From NCBI RefSeq assembly GCF_021764745.1, contig NZ_JAETXX010000010.1, positions 62,001-126,000 of the forward strand: a stretch of 64,000 nucleotides of DNA, given 5' to 3'. The position numbers and the translations under genes are program-made. Shown in pieces: positions 34,405-43,705 of the stretch. The DNA is from Joostella atrarenae. GTDB lineage: Bacteria > Bacteroidota > Bacteroidia > Flavobacteriales > Flavobacteriaceae. Under the pieces are notes generated by a model. It was not told the origin of the DNA. It worked only from the letters and a program-made list of their open reading frames with translations, and searched no databases. Position 1 is the stretch's first letter, and every line of letters begins with the position of its first letter.

Positions 34405-37254
34405 TTATGCATCGATGTAATCTTCAATAGGTGCACAAGTACACATTAAATTACGATCTCCATAAGCTTCGTCCACACGTCTTACCGTTGGCCAAAACTT
34501 ATTATCTGCAATATGTTCCATAGGATATGCTGCTTTCTCTCTAGAGTAAGGGAAGTTCCAATCTGTAGCAGTCAGCATTTTTAAAGTATGAGGAGCGTTC
34601 TTTAAAACATTATTTGTATCTCCTTCTTCTAGCTCTTCAATTTCTTTAGTAATTGCTATAAGAGAATCACAGAAACGATCTAATTCAGCTAAATTTTCAC
34701 TTTCTGTAGGCTCAATCATCATTGTTCCAGCAACTGGAAATGATACTGTAGGAGCGTGGAAACCGTAATCGATAAGTCTTTTTGCAATATCAGTTACTTC
34801 AATTCCTTTAGCTTTAAATGGACGACAGTCAATAATCATTTCGTGTGCTGCTCTTCCTTTTTCTCCTGTATAAAGAACATCAAAAGATCCACTCAGTCTA
34901 TTTTTAATATAGTTTGCATTTAAAATTGCCATGCTTGTAGACTGTTTTAAGCCTCCTGCACCTAACATTTTAATATATCCGTAGGAAATTAAGCAAACTA
35001 ATGAGCTTCCCCATGGAGCTGCAGATATTGCGTCGATTCCATTTTCTCCACCTGTTTTAATAACAGGATTAGAAGGTAAAAACGATACTAAATGTTCTGC
35101 AACACAAATAGGACCAACTCCAGGGCCACCACCACCGTGAGGAATAGCAAAAGTTTTATGTAGGTTTAAATGACAAACGTCTGCGCCAATAGTAGCAGGA
35201 TTTGTAAGTCCTACTTGTGCGTTCATATTTGCACCGTCCATATAAACTTGTCCGCCATTGTCATGGATAAGCTGCGTGATTTCTTTAATAGAAGATTCAA
35301 ATACTCCGTGTGTAGATGGATAAGTAACCATCAAAGCAGCAAGATTATCTTTATGCTTCTCTGCTTTTTCACGAAGGTCTTCAATATCTATATTTCCTTT
35401 TTCGTCTGTTTTTGTTACTACAACTTTCATTCCAGCAAGAACAGCAGAAGCAGGATTAGTTCCGTGAGCAGAAGCTGGTATTAAACAGATGTTTCTATGT
35501 TGTTCGTTACGAGATTTATGGTAAGCACGGATTACTAGAAGTCCAGCGTATTCTCCTTGAGCACCAGAGTTTGGTTGTAGCGAAGTTCCAGCAAAACCTG
35601 TAATAACATTTAATTGCTCTTCTAAAGTTTTAAGAACTTCTTGGTAACCTTCCGCTTGATCTACAGGTACAAAAGGGTGTATATTTCCCCATTCGTCCCA
35701 ACTTAGTGGTAGCATTTCTGATGCAGCATTAAGCTTCATGGTACAAGATCCTAAAGAAATCATAGAGTGATTTAGTGCAAGATCTTTACGCTCTAATTTC
35801 TTAATGTAGCGCATTAATGCCGTTTCTGAGTGATATGAGTTAAATACCTCATTCTCTAAGAAAGGAGAAACACGAGAGCTACCATTTAATACAGCGGTAT
35901 TCTCGATTAATTGATTTATGGTTATAGTGTTTTTCCCTGCTGCATCAGCAAAGATCTGTACTATTTTATTTAAGTCTTTTAGTGTAGTGGCTTCATTTAT
36001 AGAAATAGCAACTTTGTCACTTTCAGCATATAAAAAGTTTACATTTTCTAATTCAGCAATACTTTTAACATGTTGCGCATCTGCTTTTACTAAGATAGTG
36101 TCGAAGTAAGATTCGTTTAATTGATCGTATCCTAAATCTGTTAATGCTTTAGAAAGTGCAATTGCCGAATTATGAACTTTATCAGCTATATATTTTAATC
36201 CTTTTGGGCCATGGTAAACTGCGTACATTCCAGCCATAACAGCTAAAAGAACTTGAGCTGTACAAATGTTGGAAGTAGCTTTGTCTCTTTTTATATGTTG
36301 CTCTCTTGTTTGTAGCGCCATACGTAATGCACGGTTGCCATCGGTGTCTTTAGTAACCCCGATGATTCTCCCTGGAATGTTACGTTTATAGGCTTCTTTT
36401 GTTGCAAAAAATGCAGCGTGTGGACCTCCGTAACCTAATGGAATTCCAAAACGTTGTGTAGTTCCTACAACAACTTCGGCTCCAAATTCTCCTGGAGGAG
36501 TTAAGTTTACTAAGCTTAATATATCTGCAGCCACAGCTACTTTGATTCCATTATCATTAGCATTCGATACAAACTCTGAATAGTTAAATACAGAACCGTA
36601 TTTTCCTGGATACTGTAAAAAGGCTCCAAAAAATTCAGTAGAAAAATCAAAAGTAGTGTGATCACCAATTACAAGTTCAATTTCTAGTGGACTAGCGTGC
36701 GATTTTAAAACAGAAAGCGTTTGTGGTAAAACTTCTTCAGAAACGAAAAATTTATTCACTCCGTTCTTTTTCTGCTCTCTGCTTCTTACACCAAATAGCA
36801 TAGACATAGCTTCTGCTGCTGCAGAACCTTCATCTAATAAAGATGCATTTGCAAGTTCCATTCCAGTAAGATCGCAAACCATTGTTTGGAAGTTTAATAA
36901 AGCCTCCAATCTACCTTGTGCAATTTCTGCTTGATAAGGCGTGTATGCAGTATACCAACCTGGGTTTTCAAGAATATTTCTCTTGATAACAGATGGAACT
37001 ATAGATTCGTGGTAACCAAGACCAATATAGGTTTTAAATACTTTATTTTTAGTAGCGACCTGCTTTAAATGAGCTAGATACTCATACTCAGTCATTGCTT
37101 CTGGAAGATCAAGATCCGATTTTAGTCGGATCCCATCAGGAAACGTTTCGTAGAGAAGCTGATCCATATTATTAACACCTACTGTAGAGAACATGGTGCT
37201 TAAATCATCTTTTTGGGGGCCAATATGGCGGGTAACAAAAGAGTCTGTTTTCAT
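34405..37254 (-). CDS. gcvP: Glycine dehydrogenase (decarboxylating), P protein
   Basis: GcvP (949 aa) is the fused-type P protein of the glycine cleavage system: it decarboxylates glycine with PLP and passes the aminomethyl group to the lipoyl arm of GcvH. The PLP Lys is in '[16 protein letters not shown]'. The N-terminal 'FVTRHIGP' and '[21 protein letters not shown]' region (about 125-145) are family marks. A full-length single chain. GcvH and GcvT are not in the window. Lipoylation would be provided by lipA and lipB here. No glycine riboswitch-like element was seen upstream. Confidence 0.97.
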   Translation of the reverse strand: MKTDSFVTRHIGPQKDDLSTMFSTVGVNNMDQLLYETFPDGIRLKSDLDLPEAMTEYEYLAHLKQVATKNKVFKTYIGLGYHESIVPSVIKRNILENPGWYTAYTPYQAEIAQGRLEALLNFQTMVCDLTGMELANASLLDEGSAAAEAMSMLFGVRSREQKKNGVNKFFVSEEVLPQTLSVLKSHASPLEIELVIGDHTTFDFSTEFFGAFLQYPGKYGSVFNYSEFVSNANDNGIKVAVAADILSLVNLTPPGEFGAEVVVGTTQRFGIPLGYGGPHAAFFATKEAYKRNIPGRIIGVTKDTDGNRALRMALQTREQHIKRDKATSNICTAQVLLAVMAGMYAVYHGPKGLKYIADKVHNSAIALSKALTDLGYDQLNESYFDTILVKADAQHVKSIAELENVNFLYAESDKVAISINEATTLKDLNKIVQIFADAAGKNTITINQLIENTAVLNGSSRVSPFLENEVFNSYHSETALMRYIKKLERKDLALNHSMISLGSCTMKLNAASEMLPLSWDEWGNIHPFVPVDQAEGYQEVLKTLEEQLNVITGFAGTSLQPNSGAQGEYAGLLVIRAYHKSRNEQHRNICLIPASAHGTNPASAVLAGMKVVVTKTDEKGNIDIEDLREKAEKHKDNLAALMVTYPSTHGVFESSIKEITQLIHDNGGQVYMDGANMNAQVGLTNPATIGADVCHLNLHKTFAIPHGGGGPGVGPICVAEHLVSFLPSNPVIKTGGENGIDAISAAPWGSSLVCLISYGYIKMLGAGGLKQSTSMAILNANYIKNRLSGSFDVLYTGEKGRAAHEMIIDCRPFKAKGIEVTDIAKRLIDYGFHAPTVSFPVAGTMMIEPTESENLAELDRFCDSLIAITKEIEELEEGDTNNVLKNAPHTLKMLTATDWNFPYSREKAAYPMEHIADNKFWPTVRRVDEAYGDRNLMCTCAPIEDYIDA

Positions 37255-37284
37255 TATAACCGTCTAAAAATGTTTTAATTTGCG

Positions 37285-37292
37285 CAAAAATA
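37285..37292 (-). promoter_or_regulatory. Promoter -7 element of gcvP
   Basis: The minus strand reads TATTTTTG, an exact TANNTTTG match, 31 bp before the start. A perfect 12-bp AT-rich palindrome AAAAGTACTTTT (37311-37322) lies 18 bp upstream of it. Confidence 0.5.
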
Positions 37293-37389
37293 CATATTAT
37301 ATTTGGTTAAAAAAGTACTTTTAAAAGGCTTTAACTAAAGTTTTAAACAGTGTGTTGATTAATTTATATTAGATATCTATATCGTTGAA

Positions 37390-38211
37390 ATGAAGTTGTT
37401 TAAGAGGGCTTTTAATTTTTATTTAGACGCTAGTATTCACGTTGCTTTTGCAGTTTATGCATTGGCAAGGGTTACAATGTTGAATTTTGATATAACATAT
37501 GATGCAGTAATTGCTAATGCGCTCTTTTTTGGGACCATAGTAGAGTATAGTTTTATAAAGTATAGTCCGCTAGCAAAACACTATGTTTTTATCACTCAAA
37601 AATATATAAAGAGTATTCAGCTATTTAGTATGTTATGCTTCTTATTTGCAGCTTATTATATTTTTAAGTTGAATTTAAAAACGTTGGTTTCGGCGGCTGG
37701 ACTTGTAATTTTGGCTTTTTTGTATGTAGTTCCTGCGCTATCTACAAAACGAAATTTTAGAAGCTTAAAAGGAGTGAAAATTTATATTGTTGGGATTACA
37801 TGGTCTGTTTCTACAGTGATATTGCCACTTTTAAATAACGATTTACCTATAACTACAACAGCTGTTTTAGAAATGATACAGCGTTTTGTATTTATTATAA
37901 TATTGATGATTCCTTTTGAAATTCGTGATTTAAAAACCGATGAATCTTGGTTACATACGCTTCCTCAAGTGTTAGGTGTGAGAGGGGTGAAAAGAGTAGG
38001 TGTTCTATTGGTAGGTGTTTTTTTAGTGCTTACATTCTTTAAAAGCGAATTGTATATTAATCATAAGGTGATGTATGTAGAAGTATTTGTAGGATTGATA
38101 CTTTTGACGGCAATTTTATTTTCTAAAAAGAAGCAAGCAGTATATTTTTCAAGTTTTTTTGTGGAAAGTATTCCTGTAATCTGGTGGTTGCTTTTGTTAT
38201 TATGTAGTTAA
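37390..38211 (+). CDS. UbiA-like polytopic membrane protein lacking the first Asp-rich motif
   Basis: This 273-aa protein has about eight or nine membrane helices. The segment 'PFEIRDLKTDESWLHTLPQVLG' (175-196) matches the second aspartate motif of UbiA prenyltransferases, including the Asp spacing and the 'TLP..LG' ending. The first motif N-D-x2-D, expected after the second helix, is absent. UbiA enzymes join prenyl diphosphates to aromatic acceptors; with one motif missing, activity is doubtful or the chemistry differs. It is divergent from gcvP and seems transcribed alone. Confidence 0.6.
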   Translation: MKLFKRAFNFYLDASIHVAFAVYALARVTMLNFDITYDAVIANALFFGTIVEYSFIKYSPLAKHYVFITQKYIKSIQLFSMLCFLFAAYYIFKLNLKTLVSAAGLVILAFLYVVPALSTKRNFRSLKGVKIYIVGITWSVSTVILPLLNNDLPITTTAVLEMIQRFVFIIILMIPFEIRDLKTDESWLHTLPQVLGVRGVKRVGVLLVGVFLVLTFFKSELYINHKVMYVEVFVGLILLTAILFSKKKQAVYFSSFFVESIPVIWWLLLLLCS

Positions 38212-38239
38212 TGCCTATTAATTAGTAGCGTATAAATAA

Positions 38240-38506
38240 TTATTTGGATGCTTCAGATTGATCTGCATTCAATTTTTTTTTCAACTCCTGTTTCTTCTTA
38301 GGATCCATTGTTTTAATCTCTGCCTCTTTGCAAAGTTGTGTTAGGGTAGCGTTACGTTTGCTATATGATTTTGTAGCATTACACCATATTAGGCGGCAAC
38401 TTAACTTAATCTTATCTAATAAAGTAGCCTCTCCATATTGCATTTTATCACAAATATGTTGAGCCTCTTCACAAGAGACAAAAAAGAAATTCTTCTTATT
38501 ATTCAT
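38240..38506 (-). CDS. Small anti-sigma-like protein with degenerate zinc site
   Basis: This 88-aa protein starts one overlap (4 bp, ATGA) after the ECF sigma gene, so translation is coupled. The segment 'CEEAQHICDKMQYGEAT' (Cys12, Cys19) and 'CRLIWCNATKSYSKRN' (37-52) align with the small zinc-binding anti-sigma proteins I know beside flavobacterial ECF factors. In those the second segment has His-x3-Cys-x2-Cys; here the His position is Arg38, Cys42 is kept and the last Cys is Thr45. Function as the cognate anti-sigma is inferred from position and layout. The C-terminus is a Lys-rich tail. Confidence 0.7.
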   Translation of the reverse strand: MNNKKNFFFVSCEEAQHICDKMQYGEATLLDKIKLSCRLIWCNATKSYSKRNATLTQLCKEAEIKTMDPKKKQELKKKLNADQSEASK

Positions 38507-39063
38507 TTTTTAAACCAATTATTTTCTAGGCAATCCATTAATGCAGTTCGAGCTCTATGGACTATAACCCATAGATTAGACGCAGAGATATTTAATTCTT
38601 TACAAATATCTTCAGTGTCCATTCCTTGAATTGTTTTTTTTATAAAAACATCTGCTTGTTTTTTAGGAAGTTTCATTAAGCATTCTTGAATAGCCATTCC
38701 TAACTCTTCATTCTGCAAAGCGTCTTCAGCATTGATATCAAAGGGATCTGCTACATTATCTTCTAGCCAATCTCCTTCTTGTTCTTCTCGATTAGAAAAT
38801 CCCATTCTAACTTCAGCTTTACCTTTATTAGAATTTATTTTTCGATAATGATCAATGATTTTTCTTTTCAGAATAGAAATTAGCCATGTACGCTCAGCTG
38901 CCTCTCCTTTAAAGTTTTTAGCAGATTTAAGTCCTGCTAAAAAAGTTTCCTGCACCAAATCTTCAGCTACGATAGCATCGTTAACTCGAGTAATGGTGTA
39001 GTTAAAAAGGTAATCGGCGTACTGATCTACCCACTTTGAAGGATCTAATTTGTTTTTAGGCAC
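38503..39063 (-). CDS. ECF-type RNA polymerase sigma factor
   Basis: This 186-aa sigma-70 family protein has region 2 ('AIVAEDLVQETFLAGLKSAK', then 'RTWLISILKRKIIDHYRK') and region 4 ('MDTEDICKELNISASNLWVIVHRARTAL'). An acidic linker of about 40 residues ('NREEQEGDWLEDNVADPF') separates the two. It overlaps the small anti-sigma-like gene by 4 bp. Of the three ECF factors in the window, two have a linked anti-sigma candidate. Confidence 0.93.
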   Translation of the reverse strand: MPKNKLDPSKWVDQYADYLFNYTITRVNDAIVAEDLVQETFLAGLKSAKNFKGEAAERTWLISILKRKIIDHYRKINSNKGKAEVRMGFSNREEQEGDWLEDNVADPFDINAEDALQNEELGMAIQECLMKLPKKQADVFIKKTIQGMDTEDICKELNISASNLWVIVHRARTALMDCLENNWFKK

Positions 39064-39081
39064 TCTAAAATTAATTTATAT

Positions 39082-39089
39082 CAAAAGTA
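39082..39089 (-). promoter_or_regulatory. Promoter -7 element of the ECF sigma gene
   Basis: The minus strand reads TACTTTTG, an exact TANNTTTG match, 18 bp before the start. It indicates transcription by the primary sigma factor, at least in part. Confidence 0.5.
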
Positions 39090-39165
39090 TGATAAAAAGT
39101 TTAATAATAGCTTTTGTCATTTTACAATTTCAGAAGAAATTCTACATAATCTATTATTCTGTAAT

Positions 39166-39173
39166 TATATTTG
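39166..39173 (+). promoter_or_regulatory. Promoter -7 element of the rhodanese gene
   Basis: TATATTTG matches TANNTTTG exactly, 48 bp before the ATG at 39222. Confidence 0.45.
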
Positions 39174-39221
39174 CTTATAATTATTACAAATTAGTTCTAA
39201 ATACTTACAAATACATTATTG

Positions 39222-39590
39222 ATGAAAAAATATATAATACTACTTTTTCTAGTGACCGCTCAATTAGCATTTTCTCAAGTTAAGGAAATGGATATTACTA
39301 CTTTTAACACGGAATCTTCAGATGAATTGGTTTTGATTGATGTAAGAACTCCATATGAATTTAAAGCTGGGCATTTAAAAGAAGCCAAGAATATAAATGT
39401 AAAAGATGATGCTTTTATTGCTGAAGTAAAAAAAGTAGATAAATCTAAGAGTGTGTATTTGTATTGTAAGGCAGGAGGAAGAAGTGCAGCCGCAGCTAAA
39501 ATTTTAGACTCATTAGGATATAAAAATATAGTAAATCTAGATGGAGGCTTTGATGCTTGGAAAAAAGCAGGAAAGCCTTTTGAGGAATAA
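39222..39590 (+). CDS. Secreted single-domain rhodanese-like protein
   Basis: This 122-aa protein has a signal peptide (1-18, 'AQLAFSQ') and one rhodanese domain with 'LIDVRTPYEFKAGHLKEA' and the active-site loop 'YLYCKAGGRSAAAA', whose Cys would carry a persulfide. It is expected in the periplasm. An in-frame TTG directly before the ATG was not chosen. Single-domain rhodaneses move sulfane sulfur, but partners are not encoded nearby. It ends at a strong hairpin shared with lysS. Confidence 0.9.
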   Translation: MKKYIILLFLVTAQLAFSQVKEMDITTFNTESSDELVLIDVRTPYEFKAGHLKEAKNINVKDDAFIAEVKKVDKSKSVYLYCKAGGRSAAAAKILDSLGYKNIVNLDGGFDAWKKAGKPFEE

Positions 39591-39610
39591 GAGTTCTTTT
39601 ATTCAAATAA

Positions 39611-39650
39611 AAAAAGAGGAGTTATTGCTTAAACAGTAACTCCTCTTTTT
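39611..39650. terminator. Bidirectional terminator between the rhodanese gene and lysS
   Basis: The stem AAAAAGAGGAGTTA / TAACTCCTCTTTTT with a 12-nt loop region that can pair further lies between convergent genes. Confidence 0.9.
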
Positions 39651-39686
39651 ATTTTATAGAACGCTCTTGAGAGCTAAATATAAATA

Positions 39687-41378
39687 TTACAATACTTCAC
39701 AAAATAACCCGTCATCAGTTTTTGAAACTTTTACAACTTTGTGTTTTGTAAGTCCTTTTATGGTTTTATCCCATTTCTTATTACTTAATCCAGATTGCTC
39801 TTTAAGGTCATTCAATGCCATTTTAGTTTCTTTTTTTAGTAATTCAAAAACTAATTTTTCATCATCACTTAAAGCTACTTCCGCTTTTTTCTCTGGACGC
39901 ATCTGTGGGAAGAATAACACCTCTTGGATAGAAGCATTATTTGTAAGTAGCATCACCAAACGGTCTATTCCAATTCCGATTCCAGAAGTAGGAGGCATAC
40001 CGTATTCTAAAGCTCTTAAGAAATCTTGATCGATAAACATCGCTTCATCGTCTCCTTTTTCAGAAAGTTTAAGTTGCTCTTCAAAACGTTCTCTTTGGTC
40101 TATCGGATCATTAAGCTCAGAATATGCATTTGCCAATTCTTTTCCGTTTACCATCAACTCAAAACGCTCTGTTAACGCAGGATTTGTTCTGTGTTCTTTG
40201 GTAAGCGGACTCATTTCTTTAGGGTAATCGGTGATAAAAGTTGGTTGGATGTAGTTGTGTTCACATTTTTCTCCAAAAATCTCATCAATCAATTTCCCAA
40301 CTCCCATTGTTTCATCTACAGGAATATCAAGTTTTGTACAAACTTCACGGAGTTCCTCTTCATTCATTCCAGCAACATCAAAACCAGTATGATCTTTAAT
40401 AGCTTGTAAAATTGGTACACGAGGATAAGGCGCTTTAAAGCTAATTTCGTTTTTACCAACTTTAGCAACTGCAGTACCATTGGCATCTGTAGCAACTTTT
40501 TCTAGGAGCTCCTCAGTCATATTCATCATCCAATTGTAATCTTTGTATGAAACATAAAGTTCCATTACAGTAAACTCTGGATTGTGAGTTTTGTCCATCC
40601 CTTCATTACGGAAATCTTTAGCAAACTCGTAAACACCATCAAAACCACCAACTATAAGTCTTTTTAAGTACAACTCATTGGCAACACGTAAATACAATGG
40701 AATGTTTAATGCATTGTGATGCGTAACAAATGGACGTGCAGTGGCACCTCCAGGAATAGATTGTAATATAGGTGTTTCTACCTCTATATAGTCTCGCGAA
40801 TTAAAAAACTCACGCATACTTGTAGTTATTTTTGTACGCTTAAGAAAAGTTTCCTTAACGTGTGGATTTACAATAAGATCCACATAGCGCTGACGATAAC
40901 GTAGCTCAGGGTCATTAAATTCATCAAATACTTTCCCTTCACTATCTACTTTTGGTAACGGTAATGGGCGTAAAGATTTATTTAATACAGTAAAGTTTTT
41001 AACTGAAACAGTTTTTTCTCCAACCTTTGTTGTAAAAAGTGTTCCTTCAATACCGATAATATCTCCTATATCGAGAAGTTTTTTATAAACTTCGTTATAG
41101 GCTGTTTTGTCTTCACCTGGACAAATTTCGTCTCTATTAAAATACAACTGAATACGACCTTCAGAATCTTGTAATTCAGCAAAAGAAGCTTTTCCTTGGA
41201 TACGTCTACTCATTAAGCGTCCTGCAAGTACCACTTTCTTATCTTCTTCAAAGTTCTGTTTGACCTTTTTAGAGGTATGATCTACCGGATATAAATCGGC
41301 AGGATAAGGATTAATGCCTAATTCGCGTAGCTTTCCAAGCTTTTCTCTTCGGATAATTTCCTGTTCTGAAAGTTGCAT
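39687..41378 (-). CDS. lysS: Lysyl-tRNA synthetase, class II
   Basis: LysRS (563 aa) charges tRNA-Lys. It has the N-terminal OB-fold anticodon-binding domain ('VVLAGRLMSRRIQGKASFAELQD' region, about 48-70) and the class II motifs: motif 2 in 'FRNEGMDKTHNPEFTVME' and motif 3 in 'GIGIDRLVMLLT'. A C-terminal extension of about 60 residues after 'FFPQMRPEK' ('LSDDEKLVFELLKKET' onward) resembles a small winged helix and makes the protein longer than the 505-aa E. coli enzyme; similar lengths are usual in Bacteroidota. Confidence 0.96.
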   Translation of the reverse strand: MQLSEQEIIRREKLGKLRELGINPYPADLYPVDHTSKKVKQNFEEDKKVVLAGRLMSRRIQGKASFAELQDSEGRIQLYFNRDEICPGEDKTAYNEVYKKLLDIGDIIGIEGTLFTTKVGEKTVSVKNFTVLNKSLRPLPLPKVDSEGKVFDEFNDPELRYRQRYVDLIVNPHVKETFLKRTKITTSMREFFNSRDYIEVETPILQSIPGGATARPFVTHHNALNIPLYLRVANELYLKRLIVGGFDGVYEFAKDFRNEGMDKTHNPEFTVMELYVSYKDYNWMMNMTEELLEKVATDANGTAVAKVGKNEISFKAPYPRVPILQAIKDHTGFDVAGMNEEELREVCTKLDIPVDETMGVGKLIDEIFGEKCEHNYIQPTFITDYPKEMSPLTKEHRTNPALTERFELMVNGKELANAYSELNDPIDQRERFEEQLKLSEKGDDEAMFIDQDFLRALEYGMPPTSGIGIGIDRLVMLLTNNASIQEVLFFPQMRPEKKAEVALSDDEKLVFELLKKETKMALNDLKEQSGLSNKKWDKTIKGLTKHKVVKVSKTDDGLFCEVL

Positions 41379-41403
41379 AATTTATTTTGTCATTTTAAGC
41401 CTG

Positions 41404-41434
41404 CAAAGATAGGGAGTATTTAACAATCTATCAA
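41404..41434 (-). promoter_or_regulatory. Promoter of lysS
   Basis: The minus strand has TTG (41434-41432), 20 bp, then TATCTTTG (41411-41404), an exact -7 match, 25 bp before the start. Confidence 0.6.
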
Positions 41435-41576
41435 TCTATTTAATAACAGTTGATGGATTTATCTGTAATTAATCATTTAATAGCGATTCATGTGTTCTAG
41501 TTCTTATGATAAATTAAATTTTTTTAACTTATATTAGTGTAGTAATTGGTTTTTCCCTCAAGCCATATTTTTAAAT

Positions 41577-42560
41577 ATGATAATGAGAAAAACAATTTTT
41601 ATAACGTTTCTGTTTTTTAACGCTATGCTTTATGCGCAGCAAACAGCTTCTTCAATACAATCGGGCTCTTATATTCCCGGCATTATGGGAGTTAGAGATT
41701 ACACCGCACCAGAATTTTCAGGAATTTTAATATTTGATAGTAATGTTTTTTTAACCTCTAATAAATTTTTAGATGCTAAAGGAAATGAAGTTAGTCAGGT
41801 TAATATTCCTGGCGTAGGAGAGATTCCTTTAAATGTTGATATTTCAGGCTACTTAAACAGTTTGATGATTAATTATGCGTCTCCAGAGTTATCTTTTCTA
41901 GGAGGAATGCAATATCTCTTTATGATAGCTCCAGTCTACAGTTCTGTAAATGTTAGATTGTTTACTGGACAGTTAAATAACAATGAATATAAGGTTGATG
42001 GTGGTGCTAGCGGAATGGGGGATGTAACTGTTTCTCCGTTATTGCTGTCTAAAGCTTTTAAGAATTTTGATCTTACTACAGGTTATTTATTTACAGCGCC
42101 TACCGGAAGATTTAAAACAGGAGCTGAAGATAATGTAGGAGTTGGGTATTGGTCGCATATGTTTCAGTTTGCTGGATATTATTATTTGAATGAAAAGCAG
42201 ACCGCTTTTTTTGCGATGCCAACATATGAATTTCATAGTGATATAAAAGATACAGATGTGAGGCCAGGAAGTAGACTTATATTAGAGTATGGAGTTAGTC
42301 ATTTTTTAAATGAACGCTTAGAGTTAGTAGTGCAAGGCGGACATGCTTGGCAAGTATCTAGAGATACAGGAATGGATGTTACTTGGGATAATTCAGTAAA
42401 AGATAGGCTAAGCACTTTTGGTGTAGGGGCTGGATATTGGTTTGCAAAAAACGAGTTTTATGCAAATTTTAAATGGTCTACTTCCTATGCAAACAGAGAA
42501 CACTTTGGTGTGAATGTTTTGCAATTAGAATTCTTATATATACCTAAAGTTTTTAATTAA
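41577..42560 (+). CDS. Outer-membrane transporter-like protein (MetA-pathway phenol degradation family)
   Basis: This 327-aa protein has a signal peptide (1-20, 'AMLYAQQ') and an amphipathic beta-strand pattern ending in an aromatic-rich C-terminus ('LQLEFLYIPKVFN'), as in outer-membrane barrels. The segments 'MGDVTVSPLLLSKAFKNFDLTTGYLFTAPTG' (about 145-175) and 'FQFAGYYYLNEKQTAFFAMPTYEFH' fit the Phenol_MetA_deg family, whose members are presumed hydrophobic-compound channels. No catabolic genes are nearby, so the substrate is unknown. ATGs at 41577 and 41583 are both possible starts. Confidence 0.75.
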   Translation: MIMRKTIFITFLFFNAMLYAQQTASSIQSGSYIPGIMGVRDYTAPEFSGILIFDSNVFLTSNKFLDAKGNEVSQVNIPGVGEIPLNVDISGYLNSLMINYASPELSFLGGMQYLFMIAPVYSSVNVRLFTGQLNNNEYKVDGGASGMGDVTVSPLLLSKAFKNFDLTTGYLFTAPTGRFKTGAEDNVGVGYWSHMFQFAGYYYLNEKQTAFFAMPTYEFHSDIKDTDVRPGSRLILEYGVSHFLNERLELVVQGGHAWQVSRDTGMDVTWDNSVKDRLSTFGVGAGYWFAKNEFYANFKWSTSYANREHFGVNVLQLEFLYIPKVFN

Positions 42561-42801
42561 TGCTGCATTTGTTTTATAGGGTATTGTTTTTTTGCAATTT
42601 TTATTAATAATTGATTAACAATATTTTATGGTTTCTGTTGAGATTGTTTTCGTAATTTTGTACAGAACGTTAGTTATGGTTAATTGTGAAAACTTAACTT
42701 TTAAATGTACTGAACATGCAGAGTAAATGTATGTGTTAATAATAGGTGCATTTTAAAAGATAAATATGTAAAATAAGTTTAACACATAAATAAACAAAGT
42801 C
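42561..42801. promoter_or_regulatory. Intergenic region with promoter and long leader of the DUF308 gene
   Basis: A -7 box TAATTTTG (exact TANNTTTG) is at 42653-42660. If used, it gives an untranslated leader of about 135 nt before the start at 42802. No known riboswitch fold was recognised in the leader. Confidence 0.4.
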
Positions 42802-43440
42802 ATGACTAGACATTTTTTTAAAACCATTAACAACACGATAAAACACTGGTATATTCCACTTATTATCGGCATTATCTTCATTATTGTAGCTATTTACACT
42901 TTCCTATCTCCGCTTTCTTCATACGTAGCGCTATCTGTAGTTTTTAGTTTAGCTTTTTTGTTTTCAGGAATAAGTAATGTTATACTTTCGATTGCTAATA
43001 GAAAGGAAATAGATAATTGGGGTTGGTTGCTTTTCTTTGGTATTGTATCCTTAATATTTGGTATTTTATTATTAGCTAATCCACAGCTTTCAATGGCAAC
43101 TTTGCCTTTTTATGTTGGTTTTTGGGTTATGTTTCAATCTATTGGAGCAATCGGACATGCTATGGATTTAAAAAATTATGGTGTTTTAGATTGGGGTAAC
43201 CTTATGTTGGTAGGTGTTTTAGGGTTATTATTTTCATTTATATTATTATGGAACCCTTTATTTGCAGGTTTAAATGTTGTTATCTGGACAGGAATAGCAT
43301 TCTTAACTTTAGGAATTTATAGTATTTACTTCTCTTTCAAACTGAAAAAAGTTAAAGACTTTCCTAATAAAATACCACAAGATTTAAAAGATAAATTCCA
43401 AGAAGTCAAAACTTCTATTCAGAAAGAAATGAATAAATAA
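42802..43440 (+). CDS. DUF308/HdeD-family membrane protein
   Basis: This 212-aa protein has six membrane helices arranged as three hairpins, the pattern of HdeD/DUF308 proteins: 'WYIPLIIGIIFIIVAIYTF', 'GWLLFFGIVSLIFGILLL' and 'WGNLMLVGVLGLLFSFILL' are the first helices of successive repeats. E. coli HdeD is linked with acid resistance; here the role is unknown. The C-terminus is a charged cytoplasmic tail. It is followed by a hairpin terminator. Confidence 0.88.
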   Translation: MTRHFFKTINNTIKHWYIPLIIGIIFIIVAIYTFLSPLSSYVALSVVFSLAFLFSGISNVILSIANRKEIDNWGWLLFFGIVSLIFGILLLANPQLSMATLPFYVGFWVMFQSIGAIGHAMDLKNYGVLDWGNLMLVGVLGLLFSFILLWNPLFAGLNVVIWTGIAFLTLGIYSIYFSFKLKKVKDFPNKIPQDLKDKFQEVKTSIQKEMNK

Positions 43441-43457
43441 GTTTATTGAAAAAACAT

Positions 43458-43499
43458 AAAACGGCTTAATCAATTAAAGATGATAAAGCCGTTTTTTTT
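43458..43499 (+). terminator. Terminator of the DUF308 gene
   Basis: Stem AAAACGGCTTAATCA / TGATAAAGCCGTTTT (one mismatch) followed by a T run, about 20 bp past the stop. Confidence 0.85.
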
Positions 43500-43603
43500 A
43501 TATTCTATATTTTGATAATAGGGGTCCTTAAAAATTAAATAAATCAAAAATGGTTGTAACAAAACCCAGATTTACTCGTCATATAAGAAAAGATATTTAG
43601 TAG

Positions 43604-43637
43604 TTGCTTATTAGTTAAGGTTAACTTTTTATCTTTG
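43604..43637 (+). promoter_or_regulatory. Promoter of the YqaE/Pmp3 gene
   Basis: TTG (43604-43606), 23 bp, then TATCTTTG (43630-43637), an exact -7 match. The leader to the ATG at 43706 is about 60 nt. Confidence 0.55.
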
Positions 43638-43705
43638 TTTTTTATGTTCAGAAATCATCAATCTGAATTTTATAGAATTAAACATCAATCAAAAAAAATC
43701 AAAAA

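Noticed and set aside
37255-37389. Possible glycine riboswitch upstream of gcvP
   Set aside because: The gap is only 135 bp, very AT-rich, and has no conserved paired elements of that class.
39050-39283. 77-codon plus-strand frame across the ECF/rhodanese intergenic region
   Set aside because: It spans both promoter boxes and enters the rhodanese gene in the wrong frame.
42667-42801. Long leader of the DUF308 gene as a riboswitch
   Set aside because: No stable helices or known motif could be drawn; only its length is suggestive.
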